This document shows, one piece after another, positions 1-4,618 of a stretch of DNA of 5,466 bases (its first letter is position 1; each line of letters starts with the position of its first letter). Made by a program: the position numbers and the translations under genes. The notes beneath the pieces are model-generated. The model worked only from the letters and a program-made list of their open reading frames with translations. It was not told the origin of the DNA and did not search any database. Source of the stretch: an uncultured Clostridium sp. (lineage in GTDB: Bacteria; Bacillota; Clostridia; Lachnospirales; Anaerotignaceae); contig CAMXTM010000164.1 in assembly GCA_947246775.1 (NCBI GenBank), positions 1-5,466 on the forward strand. The letters run 5' to 3'.

Positions 1-656
1 CCTGTTACAAAAGCAAGTTGTATCAAAACTTGATATACAAGAGGTTCTTTTTTTAAAAGTTCTAAAATCTGAATATACTCCTCCTTTGTAAAAATATCTG
101 TTTTTGTTATACCAAGAGGAGGTAAATCTATTTTCTCACCATTAGCAGGATTGCTTTTAATAAAATCTAATTTATAAGCTCTACTCAATATAGAACGAAG
201 CACACTATAATTTCTATGAAGTGTTGTAGGTGCAATCGCTTCTTTTTTTCCATCTGCTCTTACACCTGGACGACATAATTGGTTCACAAAAAGTTGTATA
301 TGCAAAGGTTTTAATTGATTTAATGGTACATGACCTAATGCAGGAATAATATAATTGTTAATTGCTAACTCATAAGAACGATATGTAGTAGGAGAAAGTT
401 TATTTTTAACTAAATCTAAATATTGCATACAAAAATCTTCTAATAGCATTTCAGAAAGTTTATTTGTTTTTTGACCTTTTATGCTTTCTTCAAAATCAGA
501 AGCAACTTTTTTCACTTCTCTTTCTATTTCTTTTTTTGATAAAGTAGGGTCTGGTGGTGTCCATGTCATAGAAGAAACCATTTGTTTTCCATCATAATCA
601 TATCCATGTGATACACGAATACGATAGCTGTTTCCTCTTTTAGTAATAGTTGCCAT
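1..656 (-). CDS. int: Phage tyrosine integrase, C-terminal part cut off by the window edge
   Basis: Site-specific tyrosine recombinase that would integrate the phage at an att site and, with an excisionase, excise it. I translated the open frame from the ATG at 654-656; 218 full codons run without a stop to the left edge. Residues 1-60 look like the AP2-like arm-type DNA-binding domain (start MATITKRGNSYRIRVSHGYD, then a MTWTPP motif). Residues about 68-172 form the SAM-like core-binding domain (LSPTTYRSYE, then LGHVPLNQLKPLHIQ). The catalytic domain begins near residue 187 (IFTKEEYIQIL) and breaks off at LAFVTG, just before the expected first catalytic Arg. The Arg-His-Arg-Tyr residues therefore cannot be checked here. 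A GAGGTG ribosome site lies 7 nt before the ATG. It reads in the same direction as the membrane-protein gene upstream. The N-terminal motifs resemble integrases common in Clostridia/Negativicutes prophages. Family assignment is very secure; activity is unknown. Confidence 0.95.
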   Translation of the reverse strand, partial: MATITKRGNSYRIRVSHGYDYDGKQMVSSMTWTPPDPTLSKKEIEREVKKVASDFEESIKGQKTNKLSEMLLEDFCMQYLDLVKNKLSPTTYRSYELAINNYIIPALGHVPLNQLKPLHIQLFVNQLCRPGVRADGKKEAIAPTTLHRNYSVLRSILSRAYKLDFIKSNPANGEKIDLPPLGITKTDIFTKEEYIQILELLKKEPLVYQVLIQLAFVT

Positions 657-676
657 AATAACACCTCTATTTCTAA

Positions 677-704
677 ATAGTAAGAAAATGTATTAGTCTA
701 TCAA
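677..704 (-). promoter_or_regulatory. Candidate promoter of the integrase gene
   Basis: On the minus strand, TTGATA (699-704, 4 of 6 matches to the -35 consensus) is followed after 16 bp by TACTAT (677-682, 4 of 6 to the -10). The likely start lies about 15-20 nt before the GAGGTG ribosome site. The -35 lies inside the 694-710 arm of an inverted repeat, so a protein bound there would block it. In such A+T-rich DNA hexamers of this quality arise often, so this is only a candidate. Confidence 0.35.
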
Positions 705-738
705 ATTTTGTTAAAATATATCAAAATTCGATAGACTA
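694..738. repeat. 17-bp inverted repeat upstream of int
   Basis: The arms at 694-710 (TAGTCTATCAAATTTTG) and 722-738 (CAAAATTCGATAGACTA) are reverse complements with one mismatch and are separated by 11 bp. The site lies between the end of the membrane-protein gene and int, and its left arm covers the candidate int -35. It could be an operator or an Int/Xis arm-type site. It could also be an RNA hairpin that ends the upstream transcript, although the stem is A+T-rich and the T run on the minus-strand side is interrupted. The repeat is certain; its role is inferred. Confidence 0.6.
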
Positions 739-763
739 GTTTATTTTTGTTATTTTATGATGT

Positions 764-789
764 ATAGTTTTATTGTAATAAAAAACTAT
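764..789 (-). repeat. Weak A+T-rich hairpin at the end of the membrane-protein gene
   Basis: ATAGTTTT (764-771) and AAAACTAT (782-789) are perfect 8-bp arms around a 10-nt loop, touching the stop codon at 789-791. There is no clear T tract downstream on the minus strand, so a classical intrinsic terminator is not supported. It may protect the 3' end or slow transcription into int, or may simply reflect base composition. Confidence 0.3.
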
Positions 790-1214
790 TATTTTTGATG
801 AAACCATTCATCATAAACTTTCCTAGTATCTGGATACACAGTAGTAGATGGTTCATATTTATCTTTGAAATTATCATCTTCAACAATATTTTTAATTTCA
901 TCAAAATATTGTTTTTTAAACCCAACTTTGTCTAATTGGTCTAAATTATACAAAGTACAGGCTTGGTCATATACGTTGCATAAATCTTCTTTAATAGAAT
1001 GAAATGTTGCTTCTATTATTTCTGAATTATTAGGAGCATATTGAAGACTTAATTCTTCCATTCTCCTTCTTGCAGAAGATATACCTGAACGTATTTGTAA
1101 GGCTTGTTGACCAGCAATGAGGTTATTATATTTTTTGATTGCTTTATAATTTAAAAAAAATATGATACTAGAAATAGTAATTGATGTTGAAAAAAGAATG
1201 ATACTCCAATTCAT
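789..1214 (-). CDS. Single-pass membrane-anchored protein of a prophage lysogeny module
   Basis: 141 aa. Residues 3-22 (WSIILFSTSITISSIIFFLN) form one hydrophobic segment, followed by YKAIKKYNN, whose lysines suggest the rest lies in the cytoplasm. The soluble part (about 30-141) is mostly helical and charged, with an IRSGISSARRRMEELS stretch, a conserved-looking VYDQACTLY helix and an EPSTTVYPDTRKVYDEW tail. It resembles small membrane proteins of unknown function seen in many prophages, but I cannot name a family with certainty. A strong AAAGGAGGAA ribosome site ends about 6-8 nt before the ATG. It has its own candidate promoter (1281-1309) and palindrome, separate from the repressor operon. 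Its place between repressor and int, where lysogen-expressed cargo genes often lie, makes superinfection exclusion or abortive infection a reasonable but unproven guess. The coding call is firm; the function is not. Confidence 0.85.
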   Translation of the reverse strand: MNWSIILFSTSITISSIIFFLNYKAIKKYNNLIAGQQALQIRSGISSARRRMEELSLQYAPNNSEIIEATFHSIKEDLCNVYDQACTLYNLDQLDKVGFKKQYFDEIKNIVEDDNFKDKYEPSTTVYPDTRKVYDEWFHQK

Positions 1215-1263
1215 TTTATTTTCCTCCTTTTAATATTAGTGTGATGGTAAAATTACTAAAAAT

Positions 1264-1296
1264 AAAACAGCGCTATCATTATTATAGAACTGTTTT
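1264..1296. repeat. Palindrome over the membrane-protein promoter (candidate operator)
   Basis: AAAACAG (1264-1270) pairs with CTGTTTT (1290-1296), and CTAT (1273-1276) with ATAG (1284-1287). That gives 13-bp arms with 11 matches around a 7-bp centre. The palindrome covers the -10 and the expected start of the leftward promoter. A transcript starting near 1274 would lack one arm, so it should act as DNA (an operator) rather than as an RNA hairpin. Its sequence differs from the TACTAC/GTAGTA sites of the main switch, which suggests a different regulator. Confidence 0.55.
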
Positions 1297-1309
1297 GATT
1301 TTTTGTCTA
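1281..1309 (-). promoter_or_regulatory. Sigma-A-like promoter of the membrane-protein gene
   Basis: On the minus strand TAGACA (1304-1309, 5 of 6 to the consensus) is followed by a 17-bp spacer and a perfect TATAAT (1281-1286). Transcription would start near 1274, giving a leader of about 60 nt before the ATG at 1214. This is one of the best promoter matches in the window. It indicates expression of the 141-aa gene independent of the repressor operon, controlled by whatever binds the overlapping palindrome. Confidence 0.6.
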
Positions 1310-1334
1310 TGAATTTAGAAAGCAGGTTTTGAAT

Positions 1335-1526
1335 ATGGAAGAAAATAAAAAATTTTATCAAATGATAATAAAACAAATGAAACAATTACATATTATTGAA
1401 ACAGAATATATTACAGGAAATCAAATGAAAATATTATTTGATTTGTTTATACAATATTATGCTATAGGATGTTGTGATAATTCTGAAATTAAATCAAGCG
1501 TTTCTGGAGTAAAAACATCTTTTTGA
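1335..1526 (+). CDS. Small hypothetical protein on the opposite strand
   Basis: 63 aa from the ATG at 1335. The in-frame TTG at 1329 is less likely, because the AGCAGG site at 1321-1326 lies 8 nt from the ATG but only 2 nt from the TTG. The product is largely helical: a charged start (MEENKKFYQMIIKQMKQLH), a middle part TEYITGNQMKILFDLFIQYY, a Cys pair (residues 46-47) and a polar Ser-rich tail. There is no signal peptide and no family I recognise. It is the only rightward ORF in the leftward lysogeny half and runs convergent to the endonuclease gene, 34 nt apart. Only a weak promoter match (TAGAAC/TATGAA, 1285-1313) is visible. If it is not a gene, 1215-1560 is a 346-bp intergenic stretch holding just the promoter and palindrome of the membrane-protein gene. 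Confidence 0.5.
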   Translation: MEENKKFYQMIIKQMKQLHIIETEYITGNQMKILFDLFIQYYAIGCCDNSEIKSSVSGVKTSF

Positions 1527-1560
1527 TGTATTAAATTTCTATAAATTTTTGTATTCAATC

Positions 1561-2772
1561 CTATATATTATTCTCTTCATATTTTCTTAAATGTTTGTTT
1601 GGTTTTGTACGTTTTCTCTTTGGAGGATGGGGTAAAAGTCTTACAGTATAAGCAACCTCATTTATTTTTGTTCCATCTGTTACCTCATTTGTTGACATCG
1701 TATTTTGTTGATGTTTTTCTATTGGTTCTATGTAATCATTTAATATAGCAATAATTTTATTTTTATAATCCATAATATCGTTTAAATTTTCAAGTATTAT
1801 TTTTAATCGTTCTGTTTTATTATTTTCAGGTAATATCAACAATTTTCTTTTTTCTGTAAAATCAAAGCGACAAATCCATTTTCTAGTATTATTTTTATAG
1901 AGTACAACAAAGTAAGAATCAGTTTTTTTGTAATATAAATCTCTCATGTCCACAGAATTTTTTAATATTGTTTTGATAATAAAAAAGCCTTCCAGTTCAT
2001 CATCAGAAGCAGAAAGTTTCGTATCTACATCATCATCAGAAACATTTATATCAGTTGTTTCTGTATTTTGTAAGGCATTCATAATTTTATCATTTAACAT
2101 TTCATTAACATAGTCATTTAATGATTTCTTTAATATAGGACGAAATCTATCTAATACAGACTGTGTTTTTGGGGCAGAATAAACAGAAGATACAAATAAT
2201 TTTATAAAATCATCTGTTGGCTCTTGTAATTGTTGAGCAAAAAGTTTTTTAAATTGCTTTTCATATTTCAACAAGCAAGCACTATCTAATAGTGTATCTA
2301 TATCAAATAATTCTTTTTTAAACTTTTTTAATTCGTTAATGTGGCTATCTTTTATTTTAGTAATATTAAATTCAAAAAAAGGTTCTTTATCCATTTTGTT
2401 TATTTCATCAATATCTGTATAAAAACGGTAAATAATACCATTTGTCAATATAGCAAATTTTGATTTTGTTGTACTAAAATAACGAAAAAGTTGGGAATCA
2501 TGTCTTTCTAATTTTTGGCTAGTTGCTTTTGCCTCAATTAATATCACTGGTTCCCCATTCTTCATAATAGCATAATCTACTTTTTCCCCTTTTTTGATAC
2601 CTACATCTGCAATAAATTCTGGTGTAAATTCTAAAGGATTGAACACATCATAACCCAACATAGCAAAAAAAGGCATAATAATAGATGTTTTAGTCGCTTC
2701 TTCTGTTTGTATGGTGTCTTTTAATGTTTCAACCCTTTTAGCAAATTGCTTTACTTGGTCTGTAAAATCCAT
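1561..2772 (-). CDS. Solitary HsdR-N-type PD-(D/E)xK endonuclease-like protein
   Basis: 403 aa. Residues about 20-125 match the N-terminal nuclease domain of type I restriction R subunits (HsdR_N type): EEATKT (24-29), PFFAMLGYDVFNP (34-46), then VDYAI with Asp66 and ILIEAKA with Glu80 and Lys82. These make the PD-(D/E)xK metal-binding set; QLFRYF (Gln94) and LTNGIIYRFYTD (109-120) complete the fold. The helical middle (145-235) is followed by an Asp/Ser-rich linker (241-260). A second domain (261-350) contains EGFFIIKTIL, DSYFVVLYKNNTRKWICRF and ends near YIEP; the same arrangement occurs in prophage 'type I restriction endonuclease' proteins. The last 20 residues form an unusual Lys/Arg-rich tail (KRKRTKPNKHLRK). 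There is no helicase domain, and no methylase or specificity gene nearby, so it is not an ordinary type I enzyme. It follows the repressor by 27 nt with a GGGGAAGGGGA ribosome site and is probably co-transcribed in the lysogen. A defence role is inferred; cleavage is untested. Confidence 0.9.
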   Translation of the reverse strand: MDFTDQVKQFAKRVETLKDTIQTEEATKTSIIMPFFAMLGYDVFNPLEFTPEFIADVGIKKGEKVDYAIMKNGEPVILIEAKATSQKLERHDSQLFRYFSTTKSKFAILTNGIIYRFYTDIDEINKMDKEPFFEFNITKIKDSHINELKKFKKELFDIDTLLDSACLLKYEKQFKKLFAQQLQEPTDDFIKLFVSSVYSAPKTQSVLDRFRPILKKSLNDYVNEMLNDKIMNALQNTETTDINVSDDDVDTKLSASDDELEGFFIIKTILKNSVDMRDLYYKKTDSYFVVLYKNNTRKWICRFDFTEKRKLLILPENNKTERLKIILENLNDIMDYKNKIIAILNDYIEPIEKHQQNTMSTNEVTDGTKINEVAYTVRLLPHPPKRKRTKPNKHLRKYEENNI

Positions 2773-2799
2773 AAGTATTCCCCTTCCCCTCTCTACGGA

Positions 2800-3186
2800 T
2801 TATTTGTTGTCATTTAGTAGTTTTTTTAATATATCTGCATTGTTGATTAAAAATGTTGCAAAAATGTCTGCTCCTTCTTTTGTAATAACACCTTGTTCAT
2901 TGACTAAAGGCGTTCCTTTTAACTTTTCTTGTAATAATAATGCACCTTCTTTTTCTGATAAAGATTGATTATCTATTAAAGAATCTTTAGTATTACTTAA
3001 AGGATTTTCTAATAAATAATCTATGGTGACATTAAACATTTTTGATAATTTCAGCAATGTAGCATTATCTGGTTCTCTTGAGCCATTTTCATATTTACTG
3101 ATTGTTTGTTGAGAAACTCCTAACTTTTCATCTAACTCTGCTTGAGAAAGATTCATATCTTTACGTTTTTCAGCTATTCGTTTCAA
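2800..3186 (-). CDS. XRE-family phage repressor (CI-like, no peptidase domain)
   Basis: 128 aa. Residues 3-58 are a classic HTH_3 domain: LSQAELDEKLG (13-23, first helices), VSQQTISKYENGSREPD (24-40, recognition helix with the usual Gln-Gln-Thr-Ile-Ser) and LLKLSKMFNVTIDYLLE (44-60). The C-terminal part (65-128) is short and helical, probably for dimerisation. It lacks the Ser-Lys S24 autopeptidase of LexA/CI repressors, so induction probably needs another route, such as an antirepressor or a protease. The start is TTG; the next ATG (codon 11) would remove the first helix. It is divergent to the Cro-like gene across a 94-bp region with candidate operators, which is the layout of a lysogeny switch. 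It leads the operon with the endonuclease-like gene. It should repress the rightward early promoter and control its own transcription. Confidence 0.94.
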   Translation of the reverse strand: MKRIAEKRKDMNLSQAELDEKLGVSQQTISKYENGSREPDNATLLKLSKMFNVTIDYLLENPLSNTKDSLIDNQSLSEKEGALLLQEKLKGTPLVNEQGVITKEGADIFATFLINNADILKKLLNDNK

Positions 3187-3193
3187 TATTAAT

Positions 3194-3199
3194 CACCTC
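3194..3199 (-). promoter_or_regulatory. Ribosome binding site that fixes the repressor TTG start
   Basis: GAGGTG on the minus strand lies 7 nt before the TTG at 3184-3186. No other start codon at this spacing preserves the HTH domain. A TTG start with a moderate ribosome site would keep repressor synthesis low. Confidence 0.7.
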
Positions 3200-3208
3200 T
3201 ATTTATGA

Positions 3209-3225
3209 TACTACAATTAGTAGTA
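3209..3225. promoter_or_regulatory. Candidate repressor/Cro operator O1
   Basis: TACTAC-AATTA-GTAGTA is a perfect 6-bp-arm palindrome of 17 bp, a usual size for HTH_3 repressor sites. It overlaps the -35 of the rightward promoter (3217-3222) and lies 23 bp upstream of the repressor start codon. A bound dimer could therefore block rightward transcription and affect repressor transcription. Confidence 0.6.
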
Positions 3226-3245
3226 AAAAAAAAGTAGTATATAAT
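3217..3245 (+). promoter_or_regulatory. Rightward early promoter driving the cro-like operon
   Basis: A perfect TATAAT at 3240-3245 lies 17 bp after TTAGTA (3217-3222, 3 of 6 to the -35 consensus). Transcription would start near 3252 and give a leader of about 29 nt ending in the GGGGGAGG ribosome site of the Cro-like gene. Its -35 lies in O1 and its -10 is flanked by the second GTAGT/ACTAC pair. I could not assign a convincing promoter for the repressor. TATCAT at 3205-3210 would start the RNA inside the ribosome site, and TATACT at 3236-3241 has no good -35. Confidence 0.62.
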
Positions 3246-3253
3246 AAAACTAC
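3234..3253. promoter_or_regulatory. Second inverted pair of operator half-sites around the -10
   Basis: GTAGT (3234-3238) and ACTAC (3249-3253) form an inverted pair with 10 bp between them, enclosing the TATAAT. The half-sites match those of O1 but face the opposite way. AGTAGTA also recurs as a direct repeat at 3219-3225 and 3233-3239, 14 bp apart across a run of A. A second binding site for the repressor or the Cro-like protein is plausible; its exact geometry is uncertain. Confidence 0.4.
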
Positions 3254-3280
3254 AAAAAGGCGTAAAGGGGGAGGTACAAT

Positions 3281-3487
3281 ATGAGAGAAAAATTGATTAC
3301 TGCTAGAGGAAATAAAACACAACAAGCAGTAGCAGATAAACTAGGAATTACTCAAAAACATTTGAGCAAAATAGAACTTGGACAAAAAAATCCTAGTATA
3401 TTATTGGCTTCAAAAATAAGTGATTTTTATAAATTACCCGTTGAATATTTGTTTGATGATATTTTTTTGAAGTCTGGTACGCCTTAA
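3281..3487 (+). CDS. Cro-like XRE-family HTH regulator
   Basis: 68 aa, almost entirely one HTH_3 domain: KTQQAVADKLGIT (12-24), then QKHLSKIELGQKNPS (25-39, recognition helix and the following loop) and LLASKISDFYKLPVEYLFDD (41-60). It has no further domain, as is usual for Cro-type proteins. A strong GGGGGAGG site lies 6 nt before the ATG. It is the first gene of the rightward operon and divergent to the repressor, so by position it should compete for the operators at 3209-3253 and favour lytic growth. A short activator of the early genes is the main alternative. The domain call is firm and the Cro role is inferred from position. Confidence 0.92.
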   Translation: MREKLITARGNKTQQAVADKLGITQKHLSKIELGQKNPSILLASKISDFYKLPVEYLFDDIFLKSGTP

Positions 3488-3546
3488 TGGTGTTGAAATT
3501 CTTATCTTATATTTATTTTACCACAAAAGGAGGTTTTAAGGAATGA
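3487..3546 (+). CDS. Possible 19-codon leader ORF linking the two HTH genes
   Basis: The ATG overlaps the stop of the Cro-like gene (TAATG at 3485-3489), and the TGA overlaps the start of the next gene (ATGA at 3543-3546). It would encode MVLKFLSYIYFTTKGGFKE, a short hydrophobic peptide with a basic end. It has no ribosome site of its own, so it would depend on ribosomes re-initiating after the Cro-like gene. Its codons GGA GGT contain the ribosome site of the next gene, so translating it could regulate that gene. It may be chance. Confidence 0.25.
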   Translation: MVLKFLSYIYFTTKGGFKE

Positions 3547-3992
3547 AAGAAACAAGCAGAAATTACTACAAAGAGTGCAGAGAAAATGCGAAATTATCAC
3601 AAGAACAAGCAGCAGAATTGTTAGATATTAGTATTCGTTCTTTATCAGATTATGAGAATGGAAAAACAATACCACCAGATGATACAGTAGAAAAGATGGT
3701 TGATGTTTACCATGCAAGGCTTTTGGGTTGGGTGCATTTAAGAAATACATCAAGTTTGGCTATGAAATGTATACTAGAAGTGCAAGAACCTAGGAGTGAA
3801 GCAGATATTTTGTTGCAGGTTATTTTTTCCGAAGATGATGTTTTAGACATCAAAAAGAAAATGAAAGAAATATTAAAGGATGGAAAAATTACAGAAGATG
3901 AAGTCATCGATTTCAATGAAGTAAAAAAAAGAGCAAAAATTGTAGCTGGAAAACTTTTATCTATTGCAGTATATGAGCCAGAATTTGAATGA
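3543..3992 (+). CDS. HTH regulator of a common Firmicutes phage family
   Basis: 149 aa. Residues 6-60 form an XRE HTH domain: RNYYKECRENAKLSQEQAAE (6-25), LLDISIRSLSDYENGKTIPP (26-45, recognition helix) and DDTVEKMVDVYHARLLGWVHL (46-66). The NYYK-RE...SVRSLSDYE...IPPDD...W-HL pattern occurs in a regulator found next to cro in many Clostridia/Negativicutes prophages, often likened to CII by position. The rest (about 84-149) is a charged helical domain, possibly for oligomerisation, with EDDVLDIKKKMKEILKDGKITEDE. An AAAGGAGG site lies 9 nt before the ATG. It probably adjusts early or lysogenic transcription. The HTH assignment is firm; target sites and direction of control are unknown. Confidence 0.91.
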   Translation: MKETSRNYYKECRENAKLSQEQAAELLDISIRSLSDYENGKTIPPDDTVEKMVDVYHARLLGWVHLRNTSSLAMKCILEVQEPRSEADILLQVIFSEDDVLDIKKKMKEILKDGKITEDEVIDFNEVKKRAKIVAGKLLSIAVYEPEFE

Positions 3993-4006
3993 GAGAAGGT
4001 AAATGC

Positions 4007-4051
4007 ATGATAATAGCAATAATAGCAAATTGTTTTATAGCAGCTGTTTAG
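4007..4051 (+). CDS. Possible 14-residue hydrophobic mini-gene
   Basis: ATG at 4007 preceded 7 nt earlier by GAGAAGG, encoding MIIAIIANCFIAAV. The peptide is entirely hydrophobic and could insert in the membrane. Codons 2-7 are a perfect tandem repeat of ATAATAGCA (4010-4018, 4019-4027), giving Ile-Ile-Ala twice. An overlapping 24-codon frame from the ATG at 4003 to the TGA at 4075-4077 encodes a basic, Ser/Asn-rich peptide ending YYKKRKK, but its ATG is only 3 nt from the ribosome site. The 89-nt gap at 3993-4081 is otherwise unexplained in a tightly packed operon. Evidence for either peptide is thin. Confidence 0.25.
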   Translation: MIIAIIANCFIAAV

Positions 4052-4081
4052 AATACTACAAAAAAAGAAAGAAGTGAAGCG

Positions 4082-4342
4082 ATGGAGGAGCATAAGAGAG
4101 TATGCCTAAATAAAGGCTTACAAGTGGGACAAAAGATTAAAGTTGGTAGAGAAGTCAATAAAACATGGGGAAAAACCTATGTTGTAACAGTGAATCAAGG
4201 CGTTATAACAGGCTTATATCCATATATCTTTACAGCAGAATTAAAAGCAAATAAGAATACAGTAGAGGGCGATAGGAATATCATAAAGACAAGCTTTTTA
4301 TATTCTCAAGTAATCAATGGTGAGGTGGAATTGTGGAATTAA
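4082..4342 (+). CDS. Small beta-rich hypothetical phage protein
   Basis: 86 aa. After a short charged start, residues 14-56 (VGQKIKVGREV, then KTYVVTVNQGVITGLYPYIFTAEL) alternate as expected for a small beta barrel. The tail returns to strand-like sequence (SFLYSQVINGEVELWN). This pattern resembles small early phage proteins of unknown function, and I do not recognise a named family. The start has only a weak upstream site (AAGAAGTGAAG). Its 3' end carries the GAGGTGG ribosome site of the next gene and overlaps it by 10 nt, so the two are translationally linked. Soluble and cytoplasmic by composition. Confidence 0.75.
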   Translation: MEEHKRVCLNKGLQVGQKIKVGREVNKTWGKTYVVTVNQGVITGLYPYIFTAELKANKNTVEGDRNIIKTSFLYSQVINGEVELWN

Positions 4343-4617
4343 GACAAGTGATTGTACTGTTTTTTATCGGAATAGTAATCATAGCGTTTGCTGTATTTGC
4401 AATCGTCATTGCAAGCAATTTAGCAGAATTTGCGATAGCTGTTCTTGCTGGAATTGCTTCTATTGTAGCAGCAATGATTGGAGTGATAATTTCTGTTGCA
4501 ATTAGTGTAATTTTAGGTGTTATTGGTATTGTAATGAGCCTATTGGGTTTGATAGTGCTAGGAATAGCAAAACTAATAATTTGCTGTAAAAATAAATTGA
4601 GAAAGGATAAAAAGTAA
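4333..4617 (+). CDS. Very hydrophobic small multi-pass membrane protein
   Basis: 94 aa from a GTG start, with GAGGTGG 5 nt upstream. Residues 5-28, about 32-54 and about 56-79 are three likely membrane helices, nearly continuous and dominated by Ile, Val, Ala and Gly. The protein ends in CCKNKLRKDKK, a basic tail that should stay in the cytoplasm. There is no signal peptidase site and no catalytic motif. Glycines spaced within the last helices (LGVIGIVMSLLGLIVLG) could allow helix packing. It is an early-region phage membrane protein, unlike a holin in position. Membrane remodelling, exclusion or toxicity are possible roles, none shown. A GTG start and overlap with the upstream gene would limit its expression. 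Confidence 0.83.
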   Translation: MELRQVIVLFFIGIVIIAFAVFAIVIASNLAEFAIAVLAGIASIVAAMIGVIISVAISVILGVIGIVMSLLGLIVLGIAKLIICCKNKLRKDKK

Positions 4618-4618
4618 C

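Noticed and set aside
1..656. An attachment site beside the integrase
   Set aside because: With int reading leftward, attP or attL/attR would most often lie beyond its 3' end, outside the window; nothing in the visible part supports an att core.
1533..1550. AAATTT-CTAT-AAATTT followed by T, as a terminator for the convergent genes
   Set aside because: The stem is only six A/T pairs and would be unstable; such repeats are expected in DNA this A+T-rich.
2711..2968. A rightward 85-codon frame across the repressor/endonuclease junction
   Set aside because: It is antisense to two well-supported genes and has biased Ser/Phe/Leu composition; it has no family resemblance.
3102..3284. A rightward 60-codon frame through the switch region
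   Set aside because: It covers the operators and promoter and is antisense to the repressor HTH; its C-terminal part translates the poly-A run and the ribosome site.
3707..4093. A leftward 128-codon Phe/Ser-rich frame
   Set aside because: It is antisense to the 149-aa HTH gene, whose domain match is clear.
4317..4505. A 62-codon, Cys-rich frame overlapping the multi-pass membrane gene
   Set aside because: It is the +1-shifted reading of the hydrophobic gene. Its Cys and Asn come from shifted Ile/Val/Ala codons, and the spacing matches no zinc or disulfide family.
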